From Actinoplanes subtropicus (lineage in GTDB: Bacteria; Actinomycetota; Actinomycetes; Mycobacteriales; Micromonosporaceae), in assembly GCF_000721705.1 (NCBI RefSeq), contig NZ_JOJL01000061.1, forward strand, positions 1-38,418: 38,418 nucleotides of DNA. Reading direction: 5' to 3'. A program made the position numbers and the translations under genes. Of the stretch, positions 10,143 through 16,583 are shown piece by piece (position 1 is the stretch's first letter; each line of letters begins with the position of its first letter). The notes beneath the pieces are model-generated. The model was not told where the DNA came from. It was given only the letters and a program-made list of their open reading frames with translations, and searched no databases.

Positions 10143-11137
10143 CCGGTTACTCGGTGGAGGATCTCCACCGGGCGTCCGCCGCCGGGGTCCGCGCGCCGTC
10201 GCTGCACAACAGCCAGCCGTGGCGCTTCCGGCTGACCGGCGGCGCGATCGAGATCCTGGCCGACCCGTCGCGCAGCGTGCCCGTCGTCGACCACGACGGC
10301 TGGGCCACCCGGATCGCCTGCGGTGCGGCCACCTACAACGCCCGGCTGGCGCTCGCGGCCGCCGGGCGTCCCGCGACGGTCCGGTTGCACCCCTCCCCCG
10401 GCGTGATCGCCCGGCTGGCCCTCCTCGGGTTGCGGCCGCCGACCGAGGCCGAGCGGGAGCTCTACGCGGCGATCCCGCGCCGGCATTCCAACCGCGGCCC
10501 GTTCTGGCCCGACCCGGTGCCGTCCGGGATCCGGGCCCGGCTGATCGCCGCCGCAGGCGACGAGGGCGGCTGGCTCGACCTGCTGGTCGGCACGACCGCG
10601 CTGACCGGGTTCGCCGAGATCGCGCGGAGCGCCGACCGGGTGCTGCGCCGGGACAGCGCTTACCAGCAGGCCCTCGCGTCGCTGCGGGAGGCCGTGCCGA
10701 TCGCCGCCGGCGCGCCGCTGCCCGAGCCGTCCGACCTGCTGCCGCAGCGGCTTTTCAACGACCGGCGACGGGCGGACGGGCAGGACTACGAGCCGGAGCC
10801 GCTGATCGGCATCGTCGGCTCGCCCGGCGACCTCCCGGTGGACCAGACGGTGGCCGGCCAGGCGCTGCAGCGGGTGCTGCTCACCGCCGTCGCGGCCGGC
10901 CTGGAGACGTCGATGATCAGTCAGCCGATCGAGGTGCCGGCCGCCCGCGGCCAGCTGCGCCGGTCGCTGGGCCGCAGTGGGTTCCCGCAGATCGTGGTGC
11001 GCTTCGGGTACGGCACGCCGGGCGTGCCGACGCCGCGCCGGGAACCGGCCGAGGTGGTTCGGGACTTTGGTCCCGGGACGGCCGGTAGCGACGGCCCGGC
11101 TGGTACGGAAGGGGCCGGAGCAGAGTCAGAGGCGTAG
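10139..11137 (+). CDS. Acg-like FMN-binding nitroreductase-family protein (second copy)
   Basis: A 332-residue paralogue of the preceding protein, beginning at GTG 10139 in a 4-base overlap with its stop, so the two are translationally coupled. It shares RAPSLHNSQPWRF near the N-terminus, a PRRHSNRGPFWP loop, and TAVAAGLETSMISQPIEVP toward the end. A tandem pair could form a heterodimer; that is inference. After TPRREPAEVVRD, where the first copy ends, this copy has an extra tail of roughly 25 small residues (Gly/Ala/Ser/Glu). A near-canonical DosR box (11061-11074) lies in the codons of that tail, so the tail may exist only because a downstream promoter overlaps the gene end. Confidence 0.85.
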   Translation: MTGYSVEDLHRASAAGVRAPSLHNSQPWRFRLTGGAIEILADPSRSVPVVDHDGWATRIACGAATYNARLALAAAGRPATVRLHPSPGVIARLALLGLRPPTEAERELYAAIPRRHSNRGPFWPDPVPSGIRARLIAAAGDEGGWLDLLVGTTALTGFAEIARSADRVLRRDSAYQQALASLREAVPIAAGAPLPEPSDLLPQRLFNDRRRADGQDYEPEPLIGIVGSPGDLPVDQTVAGQALQRVLLTAVAAGLETSMISQPIEVPAARGQLRRSLGRSGFPQIVVRFGYGTPGVPTPRREPAEVVRDFGPGTAGSDGPAGTEGAGAESEA

Positions 11138-12084
11138 GAGATGACTCGAAGGAGAGCGCCACGACGATCACCGGCCGGACCCACGCGGCCCACCTCGAGC
11201 AGGTCGAGGCCCCCGGTTCCATGCTCACCCACGCCGCCGCCCGGACCCTCGCCGTGCTGGGGGTCGCCCTCGGATTCGTCTTGGCCGGCTCTGGGCCCGG
11301 CTGCCGCTGGTGCGGAAGAACCGCTGGCTCGTCTGCAGGTCCCTCCCCGATGCCCTGCCGGTCTTCCCGGCAGGGCATTTTCGCGTGTCAGGGCCATCTC
11401 TCTTCTCGGGCCATCTCTCTTCTCGGGCCATCTCTCTTCTCGGGCCATCTCTCTTCTCGGGCCATCTCTCTTCTCGGGCCCCGAGATCTGCGGCGGGGTG
11501 GGGGTGATGCCCTTGTCGCGCTGCTTGAGGAAGGCGGGCAGGGCGGTGAAGGTGACGATCCTGGTGTCGGTGCCGCCCAGCGTGGCCAGCACGACGACCT
11601 TCGCCTTCGGGTCGACCGGCAGGGTCCGCAGCTTCTTGTTGTTGTTGACGATCAGGTAGTCGTTGTCCGGGCCGTCGGGCTGATCGGGGTGCTCCTTCTT
11701 CCACTCGGCCTTGGCCGCGGCGCCGGTCAGAAACTCGATCAGGTCGAACGTGGTCGTCTTCTTGGCGGTGTCCAGGCCGGTCAGGTAGACGGCGCTGCGG
11801 CCGTCGGGCAACGTGGGCGCGGCGCCGGCGGAGTCGCCCGAGACGCCGGTGGCGTTGATGGCTTTTCCGGGAGCGTCGCCCGTGCCCGCGCTCGCCCCCG
11901 CATTCGCGCCCGTCCGGGAATTCGCGCCGGCTCCGGAATCCGCGGACGTTCCGGCAGCCGCGTTCTGCCCGGCGGCCGCGCTCGACGGCGATCCCGATCC
12001 ACCGCAGGCGGACGTCCCGCTCAGTGTGAGCGCCACCGCGGCCACCCCACCCGCGGCACGAATCCACACCCTTACCGATCTCAT
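10921..12084 (-). CDS. Secreted lipoprotein with a repeat-derived run-on C-terminus
   Basis: ATG 12084 follows AGGAGAAGAG. The 387-residue frame starts MRSVRVWIRAAGGVAAVALTLSGTSAC, a lipoprotein signal with the lipidated cysteine at C27, then an Ala/Gly/Ser-rich linker to about residue 75. A compact domain of about 125 residues follows (AVYLTGLDTAKKTTTFDLIEF, NDYLIVNNNKKLRTLPVD, KAKVVVLATLGGTDTRIVTF). I do not recognise the domain. It seems to end near GITPTPPQISG (about residue 205). From there the frame runs through the 17-bp repeats, antisense across the terminator and the end of the second Acg gene, to TGA 10923. That last ~180-residue part is low-complexity and probably not an evolved domain. 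The signal peptide and core are well supported; the annotated 3' end is not. Confidence 0.65.
   Translation of the reverse strand: MRSVRVWIRAAGGVAAVALTLSGTSACGGSGSPSSAAAGQNAAAGTSADSGAGANSRTGANAGASAGTGDAPGKAINATGVSGDSAGAAPTLPDGRSAVYLTGLDTAKKTTTFDLIEFLTGAAAKAEWKKEHPDQPDGPDNDYLIVNNNKKLRTLPVDPKAKVVVLATLGGTDTRIVTFTALPAFLKQRDKGITPTPPQISGPEKRDGPRREMAREERWPEKRDGPRREMALTRENALPGRPAGHRGGTCRRASGSSAPAAAGPRAGQDESEGDPQHGEGPGGGVGEHGTGGLDLLEVGRVGPAGDRRGALLRVISYASDSAPAPSVPAGPSLPAVPGPKSRTTSAGSRRGVGTPGVPYPKRTTICGNPLRPSDRRSWPRAAGTSIG
11061..11074 (+). promoter_or_regulatory. Near-canonical DosR box inside the 3' tail of the second Acg-like gene
   Basis: GGGACTTTGGTCCC in the context TTCGGGACTTTGGTCCCGGG agrees with the mycobacterial consensus TTSGGGACTWWAGTCCCSAA at 17 of 20 positions by eye. 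It is the best of the three boxes in the window. No well-formed gene follows; a possible decayed short gene begins about 86 bases downstream. Confidence 0.6.
11161..11350 (+). pseudogene. Possible decayed small gene downstream of the DosR box
   Basis: From 11161 the frame ACG ACG ATC ACC GGC reads TTITGRTHAAHLEQVEAPGSM and then a hydrophobic stretch ARTLAVLGVALGFVLAG, with very strong G/C third positions. A good ribosome-binding site (GAAGGAG, 11148-11154) sits at normal distance from the ACG at 11161 where an ATG or GTG would be expected. Near 11285 the coding signal moves to another frame (LWARLPLVRKNRWLVCRS). Loss of the start codon plus one frameshift would explain this; use of ACG or of ATG 11221 as a real start is the alternative. 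I do not recognise the family. A terminator follows directly. Confidence 0.3.
11351..11383 (+). terminator. Intrinsic terminator after the Acg region
   Basis: A perfect 11-bp stem, TGCCCTGCCGG (11351-11361) with CCGGCAGGGCA (11367-11377), has a TCTTC loop and is followed by TTTTCG. It would end transcription from the kinase/Acg side. Confidence 0.75.
11391..11480. repeat. 17-bp tandem repeat, five copies plus a partial
   Basis: GGGCCATCTCTCTTCTC occurs five times head-to-tail without a mismatch (11391, 11408, 11425, 11442 and 11459), followed by a partial GGGCC. The unit length is not a multiple of three, so on the minus strand successive copies are read in different frames (PEKRDGPRREMAREERW). 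The array sits in the 3' part of the lipoprotein reading frame. Confidence 0.95.
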
Positions 12085-12230
12085 CTCTTCTCCTGCCTCG
12101 ACGACCCTGTGCGGGACAGGATGAAGCGAACACGTGGGGGTGTGTGGGCCGCGTCCCCCTTCTGGCGCGAAAGGGTGACCGACGGACCACATCGCGGCGA
12201 CGGTTCCCGGCCGGTCCCTCCCGGCGCCGG

Positions 12231-12617
12231 TCAGTGAGCGATCAGCACCCCGCCGACGCCGGTATGGCCGTCCGGGGCTCCCACGAACTCGACGGTCACG
12301 TCCGATCGGAAGTGGTCGCCCAGGACGGAAGCGATCGCCTCTGTGACGCCGGCGGTCAGGCGGGACAGGATCTCCGCGGCGTCGGGACGATCGAAGACGG
12401 TTGCGCGGATGCCGAACGTGACCCGCGGGGCCGGCGCATCGATCGGCCTGCCGCCCTGACCCCAGCGGCCCGGCGGCACTCCGATCAGCAGGACGACGGC
12501 GATCTCGCGAGCCCACTCGCCGTACACCTCGACGACCGCCTCGGTCAGGGCCGCGATCAACGGCGCCTCGCGGCCGGCCAGGGCGGGCTCGGGCGCGTAC
12601 ACGGTGAGGTGCGGCAT
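12231..12617 (-). CDS. Tautomerase-family protein
   Basis: 128 residues beginning MPHLTVYAPEPALAGREAPLIAALTEAVVEVYG. A proline directly after the initiator methionine (the catalytic base once Met is removed), followed by a beta strand and a helix, is the 4-oxalocrotonate tautomerase/MIF superfamily pattern. The second half (APRVTFGIRATVFDRPDAAEILSRLTAGVTEAIASVLG) looks like a second beta-alpha unit, consistent with a fused-domain member. Substrate unknown. It is divergent from a MarR regulator across a 68-base gap with two operator-like palindromes, so control by that regulator is likely. The lipoprotein gene lies downstream in the same direction, 146 bases away. Confidence 0.78.
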   Translation of the reverse strand: MPHLTVYAPEPALAGREAPLIAALTEAVVEVYGEWAREIAVVLLIGVPPGRWGQGGRPIDAPAPRVTFGIRATVFDRPDAAEILSRLTAGVTEAIASVLGDHFRSDVTVEFVGAPDGHTGVGGVLIAH

Positions 12618-12636
12618 GGCGTACCCCTAAGATGGT

Positions 12637-12665
12637 TTTGATGTCAAATTGCCTTTGATGACAAA
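12637..12665. promoter_or_regulatory. Paired MarR operator-like palindromes
   Basis: TTTGATGTCAAA (12637-12648) is an inverted repeat, TTTGA-TG-TCAAA. TTTGATGACAAA (12654-12665) is a second related copy (TTTG...CAAA), 17 bp from the first. Both lie in the AT-richer gap between the divergent tautomerase and marR genes, where promoters would be. Sites of this size are typical of MarR dimers; binding is inferred. Confidence 0.65.
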
Positions 12666-12685
12666 GCTAAAGGGGTGGACGCAGG

Positions 12686-13129
12686 GTGTCAACCGACGAC
12701 GCCGTCCGCGAGCTGATCATGCTGTTCCCGCGGCTGGTCGGGCGCGCCAAGCGAATCACGCCGCCCGATCAGTTGCGATCGTTCGAGCTGGCGCCGCGGC
12801 ACCTGTCGCTGCTGTCGCTGCTGCTGCTCGACGGCCCGCAGACCGTGTCGCAGTTGGCCGCGCGCCTGGAGGTGGCGCCGACGACGGTGAGCCTGCTGGT
12901 CGCCGACCTGAGCCGCAAGGGCGTGCTGGACCGCCGGGAGGACGACGACGACCGGCGCCGGCGAATCGTCGACATCACCGAACAGTCGAGGCCGGCCGTC
13001 TCGGAGTGGCTGTCACCGTTCGCGCAGGCGTGGCGCCAGGTGCTGGAAACGCTCACGACCGATCAGCAGCGGCTGGTCGTGAACACCCTGCTCGCCTACG
13101 AGGCGGCCGTGTCCGACGCCGCGAGTTAG
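12686..13129 (+). CDS. MarR-family transcriptional regulator
   Basis: 147 residues from GTG 12686 (MSTDDAVRELIMLFPRLVGRAKR). The winged helix-turn-helix is at about residues 40-100: RHLSLLSLLLLDGPQTVSQLAARLEVAPTTVSLLVADLSRKGVLDRREDDDDRRRRIVDITE. The DDRRRR wing is classic for MarR. Amphipathic N- and C-terminal helices would form the dimer interface. Its start is 20 bases after the second operator-like palindrome, suggesting autorepression and joint control of the divergent tautomerase gene. MarR proteins usually respond to phenolic or oxidant ligands; the ligand here is unknown. Confidence 0.88.
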   Translation: MSTDDAVRELIMLFPRLVGRAKRITPPDQLRSFELAPRHLSLLSLLLLDGPQTVSQLAARLEVAPTTVSLLVADLSRKGVLDRREDDDDRRRRIVDITEQSRPAVSEWLSPFAQAWRQVLETLTTDQQRLVVNTLLAYEAAVSDAAS

Positions 13130-13171
13130 GTCGCCGCTGAAGCGGACGTTCCTCGTCGTGACCGATGCCGC

Positions 13172-13177
13172 TACGGT
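13172..13177 (+). promoter_or_regulatory. Putative -10 element for leaderless transcription
   Basis: TACGGT lies six bases before GTG 13184, with no ribosome-binding site between. The spacing fits a leaderless transcript of the membrane protein gene. Confidence 0.4.
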
Positions 13178-13183
13178 GACGCG

Positions 13184-13933
13184 GTGCGGTCGATACGGGG
13201 ATTGGTTGCGGCGGCGTTGACCGGGTTGGCGCTGGGTGCCGGGACGGGCTTCGCCGACAGCGTTCCGCCCATCCTGAACGAGGTCGGCAAGGCCCGGGCC
13301 GACCGGAGCGGATGGTCGCAGGCGTCGGAGTTCGTCAGCCTGATCCTGGACTCGGGCTGGGCCTGGGCGGCGACCGCGGTGCTGGCGGGATGGTTGGTGA
13401 GCCGCGCGCGACAGCCACCACCGACGGGCACGCCGGCGAGCGCCTCCGCGGCAGTGGCGGTAGCGGGCAACCCGCCGCGGCCGTTCTTGGGCGCCCTGGC
13501 GGGATTTGTCGCGCTCTCGATGGCGACGGTCGCCTTCTACGGGGTCCAAGGATTGTTCGCCGACGGCTGGGACGGCTGGTCGTACCAGGTGCGGTTCTGG
13601 CTGGTCCGGGCGCTCGTGCTCGGCATGCCGCTCGGGGCGCTCGGCGTGCTGGCCCGACGGGGCGGGATCACGGGAGCACTGGCGGCTCTGGTGGTGCCGC
13701 TCGGCGCGGTACTCAACCTGATCGTGTTGCCGTTGCCGGGCGATAGCCGGATGGCCGGACCTGTCGCGGTAACGATCTGGACGGGCGCGGTCCTCGGAGT
13801 GGTCCTGATCCTGCTTCGGCTTGTTCGTGAGCGAATGAGACCAGTCTTGCCGCCAGACGCCGCGAGCAGCCAGGCAACGCGCAAAGCCGGAATGCTCCCG
13901 AAGTTCAGGGGCCCGGGCGCCGTCCGGCCGTGA
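13184..13933 (+). CDS. Multi-pass membrane protein of unknown function
   Basis: A 249-residue protein with an N-terminal hydrophobic segment (RGLVAAALTGLALGAGTGFADS) and about six hydrophobic helices in total, including SGWAWAATAVLAGWLV, FLGALAGFVALSMATVAFYGV, FWLVRALVLGMPLGALGVLA, GALAALVVPLGAVLNLIVLPL and VAVTIWTGAVLGVVLILLRLV, then a basic cytoplasmic tail. The lumenal loop FADGWDGWSYQVRFW after helix 3 resembles small actinobacterial integral membrane proteins of unknown function; I cannot assign a domain. Its stop codon TGA (13931-13933) falls inside a GTGAGCGCTCAC palindrome. It converges on the LacI-type regulator gene. Confidence 0.75.
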   Translation: MRSIRGLVAAALTGLALGAGTGFADSVPPILNEVGKARADRSGWSQASEFVSLILDSGWAWAATAVLAGWLVSRARQPPPTGTPASASAAVAVAGNPPRPFLGALAGFVALSMATVAFYGVQGLFADGWDGWSYQVRFWLVRALVLGMPLGALGVLARRGGITGALAALVVPLGAVLNLIVLPLPGDSRMAGPVAVTIWTGAVLGVVLILLRLVRERMRPVLPPDAASSQATRKAGMLPKFRGPGAVRP

Positions 13934-13985
13934 GCGCTCACGATGTCCGGCAGCTCAAGGGCTGCGCGACCGTGAGCGCTCACGG
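13928..13985. repeat. Two GTGAGCGCTCAC palindromes 42 bp apart
   Basis: CCGTGAGCGCTCACG at 13928-13942 and CCGTGAGCGCTCACGG at 13970-13985 share the 12-bp core GTGAGCGCTCAC, with starts exactly 42 bp apart (four helical turns). The core equals that of the ideal symmetric lac operator. Both lie in the convergent gap between the membrane protein and lacI-type genes, where no promoter is expected, so they may be a dispersed extragenic palindrome rather than operators. Confidence 0.6.
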
Positions 13986-14049
13986 AGCGACGAGGAGCCG
14001 CCAGGCCGGAAGGCCGGTCACGAACGCTCAGAGCCGCAAGCTGTCTGGA

Positions 14050-14185
14050 CTGATACGCGGCAGACCAGCGTGACCGATCAGGAGCAGTCACGGCCACGGC
14101 CGTCAGGCTGATTCGCGGCGGATCAGCGTGAACGGTCGGGAGCGCTCACGGCCAAGTTCGGTCAGGCTGATTCGCGGCGTACCAG
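14050..14185. repeat. Degenerate 58-59 bp tandem repeats from the 3' end of the LacI-type gene
   Basis: Three imperfect copies start CTGATACGCGGC (14050), CTGATTCGCGGC (14108) and CTGATTCGCGGC (14167). The third is the true end of the regulator gene, coding minus-strand LVRRESA-stop; the middle copy would code TLIRRESA-stop. The first two units also contain operator-like cores: AGGAGCAGTCAC at 14080-14091 and GGGAGCGCTCAC at 14138-14149. Confidence 0.7.
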
Positions 14186-15217
14186 GGTTGTCGGGAGCAC
14201 CCGGGACGAGACCGGCCGGCCGCCGATCCGATCCAGGAGGATCTCGACCAGCTCGCCGGCCACCTGCGACAACGGCTGCCGGATGGTGGTCAGCGGTGGA
14301 GTCGTGGCGGCCGCGATCGTCGAGTCGTCGAAGCCGCCGACCAGGACGTCCTCGGGCACCCGGCGGCCGGCCGCGGCCAGCGCCTGCAACGCCCCGACGG
14401 CCAGCAGATCCGACGCGACGAACACCGCGTCCAGGTCGGGTGCGGTTCGCAGCAGCTGGCTCATCGCCTCTCGGCCGGCCTCGATGCTGTACGCCGCGGC
14501 GCAGACGATCGCCCGCCTGTTCGCCCGGCGGCCGAGCACGTCCTTGAAGCCGGCCAGCCGCTCCACTCCGCCGGCCGTGTCGCCCGGGCCGGCCACCATC
14601 GCGAGGCGCCGTGCACCCTGTGCCACCAGGTACTGCGTCATTGTTCGGGCCCCGCCCCGGTCGTCGGCGCCGACGTACGGCAGCGGCGGGCCGCCGACCG
14701 GCGCCCGCCCGCACACGACGACCGGCACGCTCGTGTCGACCAGCGCGGCGGCCAGCGGATCGCCGTCGTGCATGGACACCAGCAGCACGCCGTCGACGTG
14801 GCCGCCGCGCGCGAAGTCGAGCACCCGGTCGCGCTCCTCGGGCGTGCCCGCGAGCATCAGCATCAGGCTGCGCCCGTGCACACCGAGCAGTTGCGTGCAC
14901 AGTCGCAGCAGGCCGCCCAGCACCGGGTCCTCGAACAGGCGGTCCGGCGGCTCGGACAGCACGAACGCGATCGCCCCCGATCGCTTGGTGACCAGGCTGC
15001 GGGCGCTCTCGTTCGGCACGTACCCGGTCTGCCGCATCGCCTCGCGGACCGCCTGCTGCGAGGCGGCGCTCACGTGGTGGGCGCCGTTGAGCACACGCGA
15101 GACCGTGCCGCGGGAGACGCCGGCGATGGACGCGACGTCCTCCATGGTGGGGCCGCGGCGCTGGGCCCGGCGGGCGGCGCCGCGCGATTTCGGGTGTGCG
15201 GGCGCGTCGTCCGGCAT
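14162..15217 (-). CDS. LacI-family transcriptional regulator
   Basis: 351 residues from ATG 15217, preceded by GGAAGGA. The N-terminal LacI helix-turn-helix is PTMEDVASIAGVSRGTVSRVLNG with the hinge helix NESARSLVTKRSGAIAFVL; the periplasmic-binding-like ligand domain fills residues 90-351 (VPVVVCGRAPVGGPPLPYVGADD, DAVFVASDLLAVGALQAL, VLVGGFDDSTIA). It is divergent from a GH53 galactanase gene whose promoter region carries CCGTGAGCGCTCACGG, so a role as repressor of galactan/arabinogalactan use, induced by a galacto-oligosaccharide, is inferred. The 3' end is repeated in degenerate form just downstream. Confidence 0.9.
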   Translation of the reverse strand: MPDDAPAHPKSRGAARRAQRRGPTMEDVASIAGVSRGTVSRVLNGAHHVSAASQQAVREAMRQTGYVPNESARSLVTKRSGAIAFVLSEPPDRLFEDPVLGGLLRLCTQLLGVHGRSLMLMLAGTPEERDRVLDFARGGHVDGVLLVSMHDGDPLAAALVDTSVPVVVCGRAPVGGPPLPYVGADDRGGARTMTQYLVAQGARRLAMVAGPGDTAGGVERLAGFKDVLGRRANRRAIVCAAAYSIEAGREAMSQLLRTAPDLDAVFVASDLLAVGALQALAAAGRRVPEDVLVGGFDDSTIAAATTPPLTTIRQPLSQVAGELVEILLDRIGGRPVSSRVLPTTLVRRESA

Positions 15218-15280
15218 CGTCGCCTGTCCTTCCTCGCGTGGAACGCCTGCACGATAGCCCGCCGACGGCGGAGTACGCCC

Positions 15281-15321
15281 TTGACATTCGCGGTACGACA
15301 TAAGACCGTGAGCGCTCACGG
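15281..15321 (+). promoter_or_regulatory. Galactanase promoter region with LacI-type operator
   Basis: TTGACA (15281-15286) is a good -35 hexamer; the -10 is uncertain (TAAGAC at 15301 gives only 14 bp spacing). CCGTGAGCGCTCACGG (15306-15321) is a perfect 16-bp palindrome placed over or just after the expected start of transcription and 24 bases before ATG 15346, a good position for repression by the divergent LacI-family protein. Confidence 0.65.
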
Positions 15322-15345
15322 TCTCCCGCATCCTGGAGGTCATCG

Positions 15346-16539
15346 ATGCCGTCCGCTCTCAGCCGCCGCGGTTTTCTCGCCGGGGCCGGCGGAATAGCCC
15401 TGTCCACGCTCGTTCCCGCGCAAGCGTTCGCGGCCGCCAAGCCATCCACCGCGCTCGCCACCGGGCCATCCACCGCGTCTGCCGCCAAACCGCCGGCCGC
15501 GCTCGGCATTCGCGGCGCCGACCTGTCCTTCCTGCCGCAGCTGGAGGAGGCCGGCGTCAAGTACACCGATCCGGCCGGCCACGTCCGACCGGCCGAGGAG
15601 ATCCTGGCCCGGCAGGGCGCGAACTTCATGCGCATGCGCGTCTGGGTCGACCCACCGGCCGGCTACAGCGACAAGGCCCGCGCGCTCGCCCTCGCCAGGC
15701 GGGCCAAGCGAGCCGGCCTGAAGATCCTGCTCGACCCGCACTACTCCGACTTCTGGGCCGACCCCGGCAAGCAGTACCCGCCCGCGAGCTGGCCCACCGA
15801 TCTCGCGAGCCTCAAGGTCAAGATCAAGACCTACACCCGTTCCCTCGTACGCGAATTCGCCGCCCAGGGCACGCCGGTCGACATCATCCAGATCGGCAAC
15901 GAGATCACGAACGGCCTCCTGTGGCCGGCCGGCCAGCTGTACCTGCCGGACGGCACCCAGCAGTGGGAGGCGTTCACCGACCTGCTCAAGGCCGGCACCG
16001 AGGGCGCGCTCGAGGGCTGCGGCGGCCACCGCCCGCGCACCATGTTGCACATCGACAAGGGCGGCCTGATGGGCGACACCCGGTGGTTCTTCGACAACGT
16101 GAGCGCTCACGGCGTCCCGTTCGACATCATCGGCCAGTCGTACTACCCGATGTGGCACGGCTCGATCGCCGACCTCGAGGCCAACCTGAACGACTCGGTG
16201 AGCCGCTACGGCAAGCCGGTGCTGCTCGCCGAGGTCTCCTACCCCTGGACGTTCGAGGACGGCGACGGCCGCGGCAACATCGTCGGCCCGGGCACCTACC
16301 TCCCCGACGCGGACCGCTTCCCGGCGACCCCGGCCGGCCAGGCCGCGTTCTACGAGGCGGTGCGGGACGTGCTGGCCCAGGTGCCGGACGGGAAGGGCCT
16401 CGGCTTCATGGTCTGGGAGCCGGAGTGGATCCCGGGGGTCGGCTGGGAGCCGGGCGCCGAGGCCTCCAACGACAACCTGACCCAGTTCGACTTCACCGGC
16501 CACGCCCTCCCGTCGCTCCGCGCCTACCGCCGTCCCTGA
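15346..16539 (+). CDS. Secreted GH53 arabinogalactan endo-beta-1,4-galactanase
   Basis: 397 residues with a Tat signal (SRRGFLAGAGGIALSTLVPAQAFA, twin arginine at residues 6-7) and a short Ala/Pro/Thr linker before the catalytic domain from about residue 48 (ALGIRGADLSFLPQLEEAGVKY). Family GH53 marks are visible: FMRMRVWVDP, KILLDPHYSDFWADPGKQ, acid/base E186 in IQIGNEITNG and nucleophile E296 in LLAEVSYPW. The enzyme cleaves beta-1,4-galactan side chains of pectin outside the cell. The ribosome-binding site is GGAGG (15334-15338). It is divergent from a LacI-family regulator. A GTGAGCGCTCAC core also occurs inside the gene (16099-16110, coding NVSAHG). Neighbouring transporters or galactosidases are not seen. 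Confidence 0.93.
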   Translation: MPSALSRRGFLAGAGGIALSTLVPAQAFAAAKPSTALATGPSTASAAKPPAALGIRGADLSFLPQLEEAGVKYTDPAGHVRPAEEILARQGANFMRMRVWVDPPAGYSDKARALALARRAKRAGLKILLDPHYSDFWADPGKQYPPASWPTDLASLKVKIKTYTRSLVREFAAQGTPVDIIQIGNEITNGLLWPAGQLYLPDGTQQWEAFTDLLKAGTEGALEGCGGHRPRTMLHIDKGGLMGDTRWFFDNVSAHGVPFDIIGQSYYPMWHGSIADLEANLNDSVSRYGKPVLLAEVSYPWTFEDGDGRGNIVGPGTYLPDADRFPATPAGQAAFYEAVRDVLAQVPDGKGLGFMVWEPEWIPGVGWEPGAEASNDNLTQFDFTGHALPSLRAYRRP

Positions 16540-16547
16540 CCGCCATC

Positions 16548-16576
16548 GCCCTGCTCGGGGGACCATCGAGCAGGGC
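16548..16576. terminator. Bidirectional hairpin terminator between convergent genes
   Basis: GCCCTGCTCG (16548-16557) pairs perfectly with CGAGCAGGGC (16567-16576) over a 9-base loop. It lies in the 44-base gap between the convergent galactanase and nuclease-family genes. There is no T-tract, as is common for hairpin terminators in high-GC actinomycetes. Confidence 0.6.
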
Positions 16577-16583
16577 ACGCGGC

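Noticed and set aside
11391..11480. CRISPR array
   Set aside because: The 17-bp units are directly adjacent without spacers, so this is a simple tandem repeat; no cas genes are present.
11141..11659. Open frame starting ATG 11141 with GGAG directly before it
   Set aside because: It is Pro/Ser/Arg-rich with poor codon use, runs through the terminator and the 17-bp repeats, and the ribosome-binding site has no spacing.
14103..15635. Long minus-strand open frame overlapping the LacI regulator gene and the galactanase gene
   Set aside because: It is an Arg/Gly/Ala-rich shadow frame created by GC bias; the LacI gene in another frame explains the region fully.
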